From Collinsella sp. (GTDB lineage: Bacteria > Actinomycetota > Coriobacteriia > Coriobacteriales > Coriobacteriaceae): a stretch of 38,739 nt of DNA. Location: positions 1-38,739 of the forward strand of contig DXZT01000027.1 of the NCBI GenBank assembly GCA_019419545.1. Direction: 5' to 3'. Made by a program: the position numbers and the translations under genes. The notes beneath the pieces were generated by a model that had not been told where the DNA came from, did no database searches, and saw nothing but the letters and a program-made list of their open reading frames with translations. This document shows, piece after piece, positions 18,113-26,443 of this stretch (its first letter is position 1; the number at the start of each line of letters is the position of its first letter).

Positions 18113-18966
18113 TACTGCTGTACCTCCTTGGACCTCGTGGCCTTAAGCTGGATCATGGAGATGGCCACGACCAGGATGCAGAAGATAACCGCCTTGGCCT
18201 GACCAATGCCCTGCCATGCGATACCGGCACGCGAATAGAACGTGTTGTAGATGTTCAGGGCGAGCATCTCGGTGGAGTGCGCGGGGGCGCCGCCGGTAAG
18301 GGCGAGGTTCTGGTCGAACAGCTTAAAGCCGTTGGTGATGGACAGGAACAGGCAGATGGTAATCGTCGGCATCAGGTTAGGGATCTTAACCTTCCAAAAC
18401 GTCTGCCATGCCGTGGCGCCGTCGACCTTGGCGGCCTCGATGTAGTCGGACGGAATGGACTGCAGACCGGCGATGTAGATGATCATCATGTAGCCGACCT
18501 GCTGCCACAGGGTCAGGATGATAAGGCCCCAGAAACCAGCAGCAGAGTTAAGCGCGATGAGCTGGGCACCCACGTTGGAGAGCAGGCAGTTGATCAGAAT
18601 CTGCCAGATGTAGCCCAGCACGATGCCGCCGATCAGGTTAGGCATAAAGAAAATCGTACGGAAGATGTTGGTGCCTTTGAGCGCCTTGCGGGTGAGCGCC
18701 TGTGCAATGGCCAGGGCGATCACGTTGATGAGCACCGTCGACAGGAAGGCAAACGCCACGGTAAAGAAGAATGACGTGGAGAACTGCGAATCGGACAGCG
18801 CGCGCACGTAGTTCTCGATACCGACAAAGTGCGCGTTGTTAATGGTAATAAACTGGCAGAACGAGAGATAGAAGCCCTGGATAAAGGGAATCACGAACCC
18901 GATCATAAACGCCAGGCACGTGGGCAGCATAAAGAGCGGCCACCAGCGCTTGAGTGCTTTGCCCAT
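18112..18966 (-). CDS. Sugar ABC transporter permease (MalF/MsmF type)
   Basis: 284 residues with about six membrane segments. The EAA loop is YIEAAKVDGATAWQTFWKVKIP. The short N-terminus without the large periplasmic P2 loop of E. coli MalF is typical of Gram-positive sugar permeases. AAAGGAC precedes the ATG. It follows the binding-protein gene after 89 nt containing a hairpin. Confidence 0.94.
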   Translation of the reverse strand: MGKALKRWWPLFMLPTCLAFMIGFVIPFIQGFYLSFCQFITINNAHFVGIENYVRALSDSQFSTSFFFTVAFAFLSTVLINVIALAIAQALTRKALKGTNIFRTIFFMPNLIGGIVLGYIWQILINCLLSNVGAQLIALNSAAGFWGLIILTLWQQVGYMMIIYIAGLQSIPSDYIEAAKVDGATAWQTFWKVKIPNLMPTITICLFLSITNGFKLFDQNLALTGGAPAHSTEMLALNIYNTFYSRAGIAWQGIGQAKAVIFCILVVAISMIQLKATRSKEVQQ

Positions 18967-18986
18967 AGAAGGGTCCTTTCAATATG

Positions 18987-19024
18987 CAGGGGGGGCGGGC
19001 AAACCAACGTCTGCCCGCCCCCTG
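18987..19024 (-). other. Intergenic hairpin after the binding-protein gene
   Basis: CAGGGGG(G)GCGGGC pairs with GCCCGCCCCCTG around a 12-nt loop, with no T-run. Stem-loops at this place in importer operons are known to protect the binding-protein mRNA and lower downstream expression; that role here is inferred. Confidence 0.65.
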
Positions 19025-19055
19025 TCGCTAATCAGATAGCTTGGGCAGCAACTGC

Positions 19056-20372
19056 TTACTCGGAAGCAGCCTTCTCGGTCTTCCAGCCATCGACGAAGGC
19101 GTTCTTGACGCCGTCCCACTTGCTGTTGTCGGCAGCATAGGCAATCAGAGCCTGCTTGAGGTTCTTCTTCCACTCCTCAGAGGGGATGTAAACGAAGTCC
19201 CAAGCGACGGTCTTCTTGCCGTCCTTGACCATGGCAACGGCCTGCTGCGAGAAGACGTTGGTGGTCTCCTTGGCGCTCTTGAACGGAGCGGTCAGACCCA
19301 TCTTGTCGGCGATGATGCTGGTCGGGGTGTCAGCGGTGACGCACCAATACATGAAGTCCTCGGTGGCCTTCTGGGCATCCTCGGAAGCCTGGGAACTGAC
19401 GCACCAGTAGTTCTCGCCGCCGGAGCACAGGCCCTGGTTCTCCTCGCCGTCGACGCCGATGTAGATCGGCAGCATGCCGAGCTGATCGTCGGTCATGCCG
19501 GCCTTGACGAGGTCAGAGTAGGCCCAAGAGCCGTTCTGGTAGAAGACGGCCTTGCCGGTTGCGAACTCGTTGGTGGCGTCGTCGCCGGTCTTGGAAGCAA
19601 GCTGCGAAGGATCGCAGGTGGAGTCGGTGATGTACAGGTCGAAGATCTGCTTGTAGTTGTCGAGGAACTCACCCTTGATCTCGTCGTCCTCCTGGTTGTG
19701 CTCCTTCTCAAACTCGTAGTAGAGCGGCATGTTGGCAAGGTGGGTGGTGTAGCGCCAGCTGGAGGAGTCGTCCATGCCGGCGGAAGTGAAGGCACCCTCA
19801 ACACCAAGCTCGTCCTTGCGGGCCTGGATGTCGTCGGCACAAGCCTTCAGCTTGTCGAAGGAGTTGATGTCCTCGGCCTTGTAGCCAGCCTTCTCGAGCA
19901 GCTGCTTGTTGTAAATAATGCCGAAGCTCTCCTGAACCCAGTCGATGCACACATCCTTGCCGTCGGACTGCAGAGCCAGGGAGTCGTCAATGAGCTCACC
20001 GCGGAGCTTGGTATCGGACAGGTCGGCGCAGTAATCCTTCCAGTTCTTAAGACCGGTGGGACCGTTGACCTGGAACAGCGTCGGAGCGGAGCTCTTGGAC
20101 ATCTCGGACTTGAGCTTCTCCTCGTAGGTGTTGGAAGCGGCGGTCACGATCTTGACCTCGACGCCCTTCTCCTCCTTGTACGCCTTGGCGATCTCCTTCC
20201 ACTCCTTGTCGACCTCGGGCTTAAACTGGAGGAAGTAGACCTCGGCAGCGTCACCAGAAGCAGAGGAGCCAGAGCCGGCAGAACCACCGCAGCCCACGAG
20301 GCCCAGACCAAGAACCGCAGCCGCGGAACCAGCAAAGCCCAGGAACTGCCTTCTGCTCATTTCGTTCTTCAT
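19056..20372 (-). CDS. Sugar ABC transporter substrate-binding lipoprotein with Tat-type signal
   Basis: 438 residues, an extracellular solute-binding protein of family 1. The N-terminus has SRRQFLGF (twin-arginine motif, Arg 7-8), a hydrophobic stretch and a lipobox LVGC with lipidated Cys about 28, so it is likely exported folded and anchored to the membrane. A Gly/Ser/Ala linker follows. NGPTGLKNWKDYCADL, GKAVFYQNGSWAYSDL and GGENYWCVS match maltose/oligosaccharide-binding proteins. The substrate is probably an alpha-glucoside or maltodextrin by context, not proven. I take ATG at 20372, preceded by GGGTGG, over one six codons upstream. Confidence 0.93.
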   Translation of the reverse strand: MKNEMSRRQFLGFAGSAAAVLGLGLVGCGGSAGSGSSASGDAAEVYFLQFKPEVDKEWKEIAKAYKEEKGVEVKIVTAASNTYEEKLKSEMSKSSAPTLFQVNGPTGLKNWKDYCADLSDTKLRGELIDDSLALQSDGKDVCIDWVQESFGIIYNKQLLEKAGYKAEDINSFDKLKACADDIQARKDELGVEGAFTSAGMDDSSSWRYTTHLANMPLYYEFEKEHNQEDDEIKGEFLDNYKQIFDLYITDSTCDPSQLASKTGDDATNEFATGKAVFYQNGSWAYSDLVKAGMTDDQLGMLPIYIGVDGEENQGLCSGGENYWCVSSQASEDAQKATEDFMYWCVTADTPTSIIADKMGLTAPFKSAKETTNVFSQQAVAMVKDGKKTVAWDFVYIPSEEWKKNLKQALIAYAADNSKWDGVKNAFVDGWKTEKAASE

Positions 20373-20480
20373 TACAATCCACCCTTTCACACCGTGGCGG
20401 CACCCTTTGCCGCCGCCTTCGGAGATTGGCTCGGGGACTTTGCCCCTTTTGCTGATTTGTACAATACGCTATTTGGCTAG

Positions 20481-20492
20481 TTGTTTGAACAA
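20481..20492. promoter_or_regulatory. TreR-like operator TTGTTTGAACAA at the ABC operon promoter
   Basis: A near-perfect 12-bp palindrome lying directly downstream of the -10 candidate TAATAC (20493-20498, minus strand). The core GTTTGAAC deviates from GTnTAnAC by one base. The position over the start site suits repression. Confidence 0.6.
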
Positions 20493-20498
20493 GTATTA
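20493..20498 (-). promoter_or_regulatory. ABC operon promoter -10 candidate (TAATAC)
   Basis: An AT-rich hexamer about 120 nt upstream of the binding-protein start; no good -35 is seen at 17 bp. Confidence 0.35.
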
Positions 20499-20555
20499 CT
20501 AGAGCGGTAGAAAAACTTCGGTGAACGGTAATTTCGACTTGATACTTGACAAGTT

Positions 20556-20567
20556 TTGTATAAACAA
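20556..20567. promoter_or_regulatory. TreR-like operator TTGTATAAACAA, distal site
   Basis: The core GTATAAAC fits GTnTAnAC. It lies 75 bp upstream of the proximal site at the ABC operon, allowing cooperative or looped binding. Confidence 0.55.
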
Positions 20568-20588
20568 TTATTTGTTATCAAATGCAGA

Positions 20589-20637
20589 GAAAACGCCCGA
20601 TCAAGCCGATGCATCGTCGGTTTGACCGGGCGTTTTC
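20589..20637 (-). terminator. Terminator between the TreR-like gene and the ABC operon
   Basis: 21-bp arms (20589-20609 with 20617-20637, two G-U-type mismatches) and a 7-nt loop, with TTTTC at the end in either direction. It lies about 40 nt past the regulator stop. Confidence 0.8.
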
Positions 20638-20678
20638 GCTTTGAGGGCATGAGTCTCGTCAGGCTGCAAGCTAGCCGG

Positions 20679-21398
20679 CTATCGCTTGGAGTTGACGCGG
20701 TAGTGGAAGATCTCGGGATGCGTGTGGGCATGCGTGACCTCGAACAAGATGCCGTCCGAGGTGTACGACTGGCTCTCCATAACGGCGACGCAGTTGTACT
20801 TGCCAAGGTCCAAGTAGCTGCAGTCCTCATCGTTGGCGAGCTCGACACTCACCGTACGGCGGCTCGCCATCACTTTGATGCCGCGCTTGTGCTCCAGATA
20901 GTCGTAGATAGACTTCTCGGCGACCTCGGGCGTCAGGCCCTTGGCGATCGACTCCAAAAAGTAGCCGTGGTCCACCTGGCGAGCACTGCCGTTGAGGCTT
21001 CGGACACGCACTACACGAATCAGCTCCTCGCCCACCTTAAAGCCCAGGCGACGAGAGAGTTGCTCGGTGCAGACCAGATGTTCAAAAGACTTAACGTCCG
21101 TCGATGCAACGGCATTGTTGCGCTTTGCAAACTCGCCAAACGACTCGACTTCCTCGAGCGTGCCCAGCATATCGGTCTCGCCTTTAAGCCAAATGACGCG
21201 CACGCCCTTGCCGTGAATGGGCTGTACGTACATCCCGTCGGCCAGCATGCCCAAGGCGCGACGGACGGTATTTCGGGTGCATCCAAATTCCGCGGTCAGC
21301 TCGGCCTCGGTCGGCAGCATCTCCTGGAACGCATAGGTTCCGTTGAGAATGCGCGAACGAATCTCGCGGTAGATTCCTTCATAAATCGCTTTTGGCAT
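20679..21398 (-). CDS. GntR/UTRA regulator, TreR-like
   Basis: 239 residues, the same length as Bacillus TreR. The winged helix (about 1-70) has MLPTEAELTAEFGCTRNTVR and the wing IHGKGVRV. The C-terminal UTRA domain resembles TreR closely from memory: KSIYDYLEHKRGI, and DEDCSYLDLGKYNCVAVMES near the end. TreR is released by trehalose 6-phosphate and binds TTGTATATACAA; the sites around this gene are TTGTTTAAAC-like, so the ligand may differ. AGAGGTGA precedes the ATG. It lies between the ABC importer operon (same strand) and the divergent PTS fusion gene, both with matching operators. Confidence 0.88.
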   Translation of the reverse strand: MPKAIYEGIYREIRSRILNGTYAFQEMLPTEAELTAEFGCTRNTVRRALGMLADGMYVQPIHGKGVRVIWLKGETDMLGTLEEVESFGEFAKRNNAVASTDVKSFEHLVCTEQLSRRLGFKVGEELIRVVRVRSLNGSARQVDHGYFLESIAKGLTPEVAEKSIYDYLEHKRGIKVMASRRTVSVELANDEDCSYLDLGKYNCVAVMESQSYTSDGILFEVTHAHTHPEIFHYRVNSKR

Positions 21399-21452
21399 TG
21401 TTTCACCTCTAATGAATATGTATGGCTAGGCACGATAGCATTTCTTTGGGTT

Positions 21453-21460
21453 GTTTAAAC
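21453..21460. promoter_or_regulatory. Operator core GTTTAAAC upstream of the TreR-like gene
   Basis: Within TTGTTTAAACC, about 55 bp upstream of the regulator start, consistent with autoregulation. Nearby CGGTAAA/TTTACCG (21468-21474 and 21485-21491) form another inverted repeat of unknown role. Confidence 0.55.
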
Positions 21461-21559
21461 CGATTATCGGTAAAGCACGGATTATTTACCGTCGACGGTT
21501 CCCCCGAAACCCAAATCGGACCGAATCAAAACCGTCAACGCGGCAAGCAGCCAGTCCTC

Positions 21560-21565
21560 TACAAT
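21560..21565 (+). promoter_or_regulatory. PTS gene promoter -10 candidate (TACAAT)
   Basis: Followed 9 bp later by the GTTTAAAC operator, the same order as at the ABC operon. The -35 is weak. Confidence 0.4.
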
Positions 21566-21574
21566 GAGTCCATT

Positions 21575-21582
21575 GTTTAAAC
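21575..21582. promoter_or_regulatory. Operator core GTTTAAAC at the PTS promoter
   Basis: Within TTGTTTAAACG, just downstream of the -10 candidate and 40 bp before the PTS start codon; a repressor here would block transcription. Confidence 0.6.
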
Positions 21583-21622
21583 GTTCTTGCTCGCACAGCA
21601 TGTTGCATCCGAAAGGCATATT

Positions 21623-24073
21623 ATGCTGCAGAAAATCCAACGTTTTGGCGGAGCCATGTTCGCGCCCGCCATGCTGTTTTCTATATCAGGCCTCATGGTC
21701 GGCGTCTCCGCTCTCGCAACGACTGCGGACATCGTCGGCGATCTCGCCGTATACGGAACCCCTTGGTACGCTTTTTGGACCATCATCCAGCGCGGCTCGT
21801 GGACGGTCTTTAAACGCCTCCCGCTCCTTTTTGCCGTAGCGCTGCCCATCGGTCTTGCCCAAAAACAACCGGCTCGTTGCTGCCTCGAGGCTCTCGTCGC
21901 CTATTTTGCCTACTGCTTCTTTTTGAGCGAGATCATTAAGCTGAGCGGAGACAACCTTGGACTTGAGTACCCGTCATCTTTGACCCCCGCCAGCGGTATC
22001 ACCGTCATCGACGGCATCAAGACGCTCGACACCGGCATTATCGGCCCGCTGGCGGTATCGGCAACCGTCGTCGCCATCCATGACCGCTTCTACGATGCCA
22101 AGGTTCCCGATTGGCTCGGCACCTTCTCGGGTTCCTCACTGGTCTACCTCATCAGCTTTTTTGCCGTGCTTGCCCTTGCCGCCATCTCGGCCGCCATCGT
22201 ACCCTTCGCATACGCTGTGACCGAAACGCTGCGCCACGCACTTGCGGTCGTCGGCCCCTTCGGCGTGGGCATCTTTGTGTTTTTGGAGCGAGCACTCGAG
22301 CCCATGGGGCTGCACCACCTGCTCTATATGCCCATCTATTACGACAATCTGGTCATTCACGACGGTATTTACGCCACGTGGACCAACCTGCTCCCCATTC
22401 TCTCCCATAGCACGCGCCCTTTAAATGAACTTGCACCCTGGGCAGGTTTTACCGCCACCGGCTGGGGCAAGCTCTTTGGCCTTCCCGCCATCGCGGCAGC
22501 ATTCTATTTCACCGCCAAACCCGAACGCCGCGCCGGCCTTAAGGTCATCCTTTTGCCCGCCATCGTCGCCTCGGTGGTCTGCGGCGTCACCGAACCGCTC
22601 GAGTTTCTCTTTATGTTCACCTATCCCGGACTCTTTTTGCTCTACGCCGTCCTATCCTCCTGCCTTGCTATGACCATGAACTTCTTTGGCATCGTCGGCA
22701 TCTTCTCGGGCGGTCTCATGGAAATGACGGCCTTCAACTTCATCCCACTCATGCGAATGCATGCCGGCTCCTACCTTTTGGCGCTCGGTATCGGTCTGAT
22801 GTTTAGCGCTGTCTTTTTTCTGGTCTTCCGGGGCCTCATTCTGGCTTTCGACCTAAAAACCCCAGGCCGCGAGCACCATATCGCCAGCGATGCGGCGCTC
22901 GCACGTCTGACGGGAAAAAGCTCTGCCAAAGAAGGCACGGCCCAAAACGGCACCGACAACCAATCATCCCAAGATTATCTGCTTGCTGAGCAAGTCGTTG
23001 CGCTCTTGGGTGGCGTTAGCAATATTGTAGGAGCGACCAATTGCGCCACGCGTCTGCGCGTTGAGGTCGCAGAACCTTCCGTTGTCGCAGACAACGCAGC
23101 CTTCGTCGCGGCGGGCGCCAAGGGCCTCATCATTACGGGCAAGACCGCCCAGGTGATCATCGGCATCTCCGTTCCCCGCGTTAAAGAGCATTTTGACCAA
23201 ATCATAGGCCTCGAGCCGGGATTTGTACCCACCACCTCGGCCTCCCCTGCCGCCAGCCCAACCCACAAGCACGGCGATATCTGCTTCTTCGACATTGACG
23301 GCACGCTCGCGTGGCAAGACCCTCGAGTGGCACAAGGGCTTCCCGAGAGCGAGCGAGACCTGTCCCCCTATCCCAACGAGGCGGTCTCACAGGCCATCCG
23401 CGATTTCGTTGCAAACGGCAACATGGCCTTTATCTGCACAGGGCGCACCCTCAGCTGCATCCACCCCAAACTTCTTGAGCTGCCCTGGACCGGCATCGTC
23501 TGTCTTGCGGGCGGTTACGCCGAGATCAACGGACACGCAATTCGCGATCTGTCGATGACGCCCAGTATGCTGCAGCATCTTGCCCCCTACCTTGAGCAAT
23601 CGGGCGAGGTCATCCGCTTTGAGGGCCTCAACGGCGTCGTGCGCATGAGTGCCGATGCCCCCGATGCCCCCGGATACGCGCGCACCCTGGGCGACGCAGT
23701 CACGCAGCTGCAACATTACAGTGCCTACAAGATCTTGATGTCTACATCGCTCGCCAACCACATCGCTCAAGATAAGGCACTTGAGCCGCTGCTGTGCTTT
23801 AACGAGCTCGAACTCGAGGTAACCGAAATCTCGCCTCGCGAATGCACGAAGCGCGGGGGCATCCAGTCTGTACTCGACGCCCTCGATCCCCACCACGGAA
23901 CCGTATACGGCATCGGCGACGCCAGCAATGACGTCTCGCTGATGAACGCCGTCGACGTTGGCATCGCCATGGGCAACGCACCGGACTTCCTTAAGGAAAA
24001 GGCCGACTATGTCACCGACAGCATCGACCACGACGGCGTCGTCACCGCGCTCGAACACTTTGGGCTTATCTAG
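21623..24073 (+). CDS. PTS EIICB (glucose/maltose family) fused to a HAD phosphatase
   Basis: 816 residues in one uninterrupted frame. Residues about 1-415 are an EIIC membrane domain with roughly ten hydrophobic segments and the family motif VTEPLEFLF (Glu about 324; GITEPIEF in PtsG/MalX). After a polar linker, residues about 443-520 are an EIIB domain with GATNCATRLRVEV, the phosphorylated Cys about 474. Residues about 550-816 are a Cof-type HAD hydrolase: FFDIDGTL (nucleophile Asp 557, Asp 559), ICTGRT, and GDASNDVSLMNAVDVGIAMGN. So the protein could import and phosphorylate a sugar and then remove a phosphate. An EIIA is not present here. GAAAGG lies 6 nt before the chosen ATG. The sugar is unknown; an alpha-glucoside is suggested by the TreR-like neighbour and operator. 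Confidence 0.9.
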   Translation: MLQKIQRFGGAMFAPAMLFSISGLMVGVSALATTADIVGDLAVYGTPWYAFWTIIQRGSWTVFKRLPLLFAVALPIGLAQKQPARCCLEALVAYFAYCFFLSEIIKLSGDNLGLEYPSSLTPASGITVIDGIKTLDTGIIGPLAVSATVVAIHDRFYDAKVPDWLGTFSGSSLVYLISFFAVLALAAISAAIVPFAYAVTETLRHALAVVGPFGVGIFVFLERALEPMGLHHLLYMPIYYDNLVIHDGIYATWTNLLPILSHSTRPLNELAPWAGFTATGWGKLFGLPAIAAAFYFTAKPERRAGLKVILLPAIVASVVCGVTEPLEFLFMFTYPGLFLLYAVLSSCLAMTMNFFGIVGIFSGGLMEMTAFNFIPLMRMHAGSYLLALGIGLMFSAVFFLVFRGLILAFDLKTPGREHHIASDAALARLTGKSSAKEGTAQNGTDNQSSQDYLLAEQVVALLGGVSNIVGATNCATRLRVEVAEPSVVADNAAFVAAGAKGLIITGKTAQVIIGISVPRVKEHFDQIIGLEPGFVPTTSASPAASPTHKHGDICFFDIDGTLAWQDPRVAQGLPESERDLSPYPNEAVSQAIRDFVANGNMAFICTGRTLSCIHPKLLELPWTGIVCLAGGYAEINGHAIRDLSMTPSMLQHLAPYLEQSGEVIRFEGLNGVVRMSADAPDAPGYARTLGDAVTQLQHYSAYKILMSTSLANHIAQDKALEPLLCFNELELEVTEISPRECTKRGGIQSVLDALDPHHGTVYGIGDASNDVSLMNAVDVGIAMGNAPDFLKEKADYVTDSIDHDGVVTALEHFGLI

Positions 24074-24188
24074 CCAAGCCCCTACCGCACTTGCGGCCGC
24101 ATGGACCAATCGTCTTCAACCGCCGCGCTCGACGCCCTAATGTGGCAATATGTTGTCTGCATAATGCAACGATGCAACCTATCAAAGA

Positions 24189-25214
24189 ATGCGAGAACCC
24201 GTGTCCAGTCCGTTTACAAGCTTTTTAGCCCAACACTTTGACCAGATTAACGACTATCTGGCCACGTTCTTTGACGGACAGGCGACTTCCGCCGATATCG
24301 AGCGCTACCTGTATACCCCGCTCTCGGCATTTACGGCCAACGCCGGTAAACGCCACCGCCCGCTCATCTGCATGCTCGCCGCCACCGCGGTGGGCGGCAG
24401 CTTTGAGAGCGCCCGCTGCGCAGCGGCGGCCATCGAGCACTTTCAGTCGGGCGCACTCATCCACGACGACATCGCCGACAACGGGCAGATTCGTCGCGGC
24501 AAGCCCTGCATGCACCTTACCGAGGGCACCGGTCTTGCCATCAACTGCGGTGACCTGGCGCTCACCATGGTCACCAAGACGGTTCTCGACGACCCCACAC
24601 TCAACGCAGACGTGAAGCTTCGCGTGCTCCACGAGCTTACCGAGATGATCGTCCGTACCATCGAGGGCCAGGCGCTCGACCTGGGCTGGGTCCGCGACGG
24701 ACGCTTTGATATCTCGGTTGATGACTACCTGGACATGGCGACGCACAAGACCGCGTTTTACAGCGGAGCCACGCCGCTTGCCGCCGGAGCCATTATCGGC
24801 GGCGGCAGCGATGAGCAAATCGAGGCGCTGCGCGCCTTTGGCCTGCACACGGGCCTTGCCTTTCAGATTCAGGACGACCTGCTCAACCTTGTCGGCACTA
24901 AGGAAGCCGCCAACAAGGACTTCCGCACCGACATCACCGAGGGCAAGCGCACGCTTGTCGCCGTACACGCCCTCTCTGATGAGCGCCACCACGACGAGGT
25001 CGAGGCAATTCTTTCCTCGGGCACCGATAATCCCGCGCAGCTCGCACGCGCCGTGGAGATCTTCCAGGAAACCGGCTCCATCGATTACGCCCACACTTAC
25101 GCGCTCGACCTGACCGCTAAGGCCAAAGCGGCCATCGAGAACGTTGAGCTTGATCCGCACGCACGCGAGCTGTTCCTCTCCATGGCAGATTTCTTTGTGG
25201 AGCGCCTTAACTAA
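24189..25214 (+). CDS. Polyprenyl diphosphate synthase
   Basis: 341 residues, an all-helical trans-prenyltransferase that extends allylic diphosphates with isopentenyl diphosphate. Visible: GKRHRPLICML (residues 53-63), the first Asp-rich motif IHDDIAD (Asp 93, 94, 97) and the second QIQDDLLNL (about 230), with MATHKTAFYSGA between. Chain length cannot be read reliably; such genes supply quinone side chains or other long isoprenoids. No strong ribosome binding site precedes the ATG, and the GTG four codons later is an alternative start. A TGCATAAT stretch near 24160 could be its -10. The preceding 115-bp gap has no other feature. Confidence 0.92.
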   Translation: MREPVSSPFTSFLAQHFDQINDYLATFFDGQATSADIERYLYTPLSAFTANAGKRHRPLICMLAATAVGGSFESARCAAAAIEHFQSGALIHDDIADNGQIRRGKPCMHLTEGTGLAINCGDLALTMVTKTVLDDPTLNADVKLRVLHELTEMIVRTIEGQALDLGWVRDGRFDISVDDYLDMATHKTAFYSGATPLAAGAIIGGGSDEQIEALRAFGLHTGLAFQIQDDLLNLVGTKEAANKDFRTDITEGKRTLVAVHALSDERHHDEVEAILSSGTDNPAQLARAVEIFQETGSIDYAHTYALDLTAKAKAAIENVELDPHARELFLSMADFFVERLN

Positions 25215-25352
25215 CGGGGGTTATAAAACCTGTCAGCAGCGTATTTAGGCACAACTTGCTACACTGTTGAGTGCATGTTTATGCATCCCTTTGCGTTGTC
25301 TATCCGACAGACGCTCAAATAGTACGAATGGTACGCCGAAAGGGGTTCGTTT

Positions 25353-26258
25353 ATGGAACCTATTACAACGGGCATGCAAGGAGCAGCCGTCGAGGATGTG
25401 CAGTCTCGTCTCCTGCAGCTCGGCTACACGATTGATGCCGCCGAAGTCACCGACAAGTACTTTGGAGCCACCACTGAGCAGGCCGTCAGCACTTTCAGGC
25501 TCGACAGCGGCCTTGCTGCCGGTCATGCCGTCGATATCCCCTGTTGGAGCGCCCTTGTAGACGCTTCGTATAAGCTGGGCGACCGCACCCTCTACCTGCG
25601 CATGCCCAATTTCCATGGCGCCGATGTGCAGGCCCTGCAGCGCGCTCTCAACGTTTTGGGCTTTGCCTGTGGCGAAGACGACGGCTACTTTGGTCCGCAT
25701 ACCGAGGCCGCCCTGCAGCAGTTCCAGGAAAATGTCGGCCTGTTTGCCGACGGCATGGCCTTCCAGGACACCTACGCCTACATCAACCGCCTGCACCATG
25801 TGTGGGAGGGCAAGCCCTCGGTCACCGAAGCCGAGTCCCGCATCGGTTTTGCTCGCGCCGCCAACGTGCTCGAGCGCTTCCAGATTGCTGTTATCGGCGA
25901 GGACCCCATCGCACGCAGTGTTGCGTCGCGCATGTGGAATATCGCCACGGCAACGACCGACAATAGCGGCATGATGCTCTGCGACTCCAAGGTCCCAACC
26001 AACGTTGACCTGGTGCTCGAGATCGCAAGCGACGAGCTGCCCGCCGACGCCGCGCCACGCGCCACGATTGCCCTCGCCGAGTGCCACAACCTGGCCCAGC
26101 GCATCCGCACCGCCAATGTCGCCGCGCAGCAGAAGCCGGCTCGCATTCGCATTGAGCTCACGGGCATGACGCGTTACAACGGCACCTTCACGGCCAGCGA
26201 CGCGCAAACGCTCGCCGTACGCCTACTCGACGGCGTTTGCGATGCCCTCGCAGATTAG
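25353..26258 (+). CDS. Protein with two peptidoglycan-binding domains, no signal peptide
   Basis: 301 residues. Two PG_binding_1 repeats are visible: GMQGAAVEDVQSRLLQLGY ... YFGATTEQAVSTFR (about 7-50) and FHGADVQALQRALNVLGF ... YFGPHTEAALQQFQ (about 87-130). The C-terminal half (about 150-301) is a mixed alpha/beta domain I do not recognise; it has no zinc-amidase histidines that I can place, so a catalytic role is not supported. There is no signal peptide or membrane anchor, which is unusual for a cell-wall-binding protein. AAAGGGG precedes the ATG. An extended -10 (TTGCTACACT, 25256-25265) lies in the 138-bp upstream gap. Confidence 0.8.
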   Translation: MEPITTGMQGAAVEDVQSRLLQLGYTIDAAEVTDKYFGATTEQAVSTFRLDSGLAAGHAVDIPCWSALVDASYKLGDRTLYLRMPNFHGADVQALQRALNVLGFACGEDDGYFGPHTEAALQQFQENVGLFADGMAFQDTYAYINRLHHVWEGKPSVTEAESRIGFARAANVLERFQIAVIGEDPIARSVASRMWNIATATTDNSGMMLCDSKVPTNVDLVLEIASDELPADAAPRATIALAECHNLAQRIRTANVAAQQKPARIRIELTGMTRYNGTFTASDAQTLAVRLLDGVCDALAD

Positions 26259-26265
26259 GTAAACT
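26237..26265 (+). promoter_or_regulatory. Promoter of tRNA-Gln
   Basis: TTGCGA (-35), 17-bp spacer, TAAACT (-10), about 32 nt before the tRNA. The -35 lies inside the end of the preceding coding region. Confidence 0.6.
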
Positions 26266-26296
26266 AGACGAGTTGCTTTTGGGCAACACCACACAT

Positions 26297-26371
26297 TGGG
26301 ACGTAGTTCAACGGTAGAACTCCGGTTTTTGGTGCCGGCTGTTGGGGGTTCGAATCCCTCCGTCCCAGCCA
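26297..26371 (+). tRNA. tRNA-Gln (anticodon TTG)
   Basis: A complete cloverleaf: acceptor TGGGACG/CGTCCCA, D-arm GTTC..GAAC, anticodon stem CCGGT/GCCGG with loop TTTTGGT (TTG at 34-36), T-loop TTCGAAT, discriminator G and encoded CCA. It reads CAA (and CAG by wobble). Confidence 0.97.
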
Positions 26372-26380
26372 TTAAAATTG

Positions 26381-26416
26381 AGCGCCCTGAGACCATAACT
26401 GCCCAGGGCGCTTTCT
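26381..26416 (+). terminator. Terminator after tRNA-Gln
   Basis: AGCGCCCTG (26381-26389) pairs with CAGGGCGCT (26404-26412), followed by TTCTT. Confidence 0.75.
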
Positions 26417-26426
26417 TGTGGGCAAG

Positions 26427-26443
26427 CGGAGGGATTCGAACCC
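26427..26443 (-). repeat. Exact inverted 17-bp copy of the tRNA-Gln T-arm region
   Basis: Reverse complement of 26346-26362. The flanks (26420-26515) read on the minus strand look like a decayed tRNA 3' half, but the acceptor and T stems do not pair properly, so I do not call a functional tRNA. Confidence 0.6.

Noticed and set aside
21623..24073. PTS-HAD fusion as a sequencing artefact joining two genes
   Set aside because: The frame is continuous across a normal polar linker with no internal ribosome binding site and start at the HAD boundary; an error cannot be fully excluded without reads.
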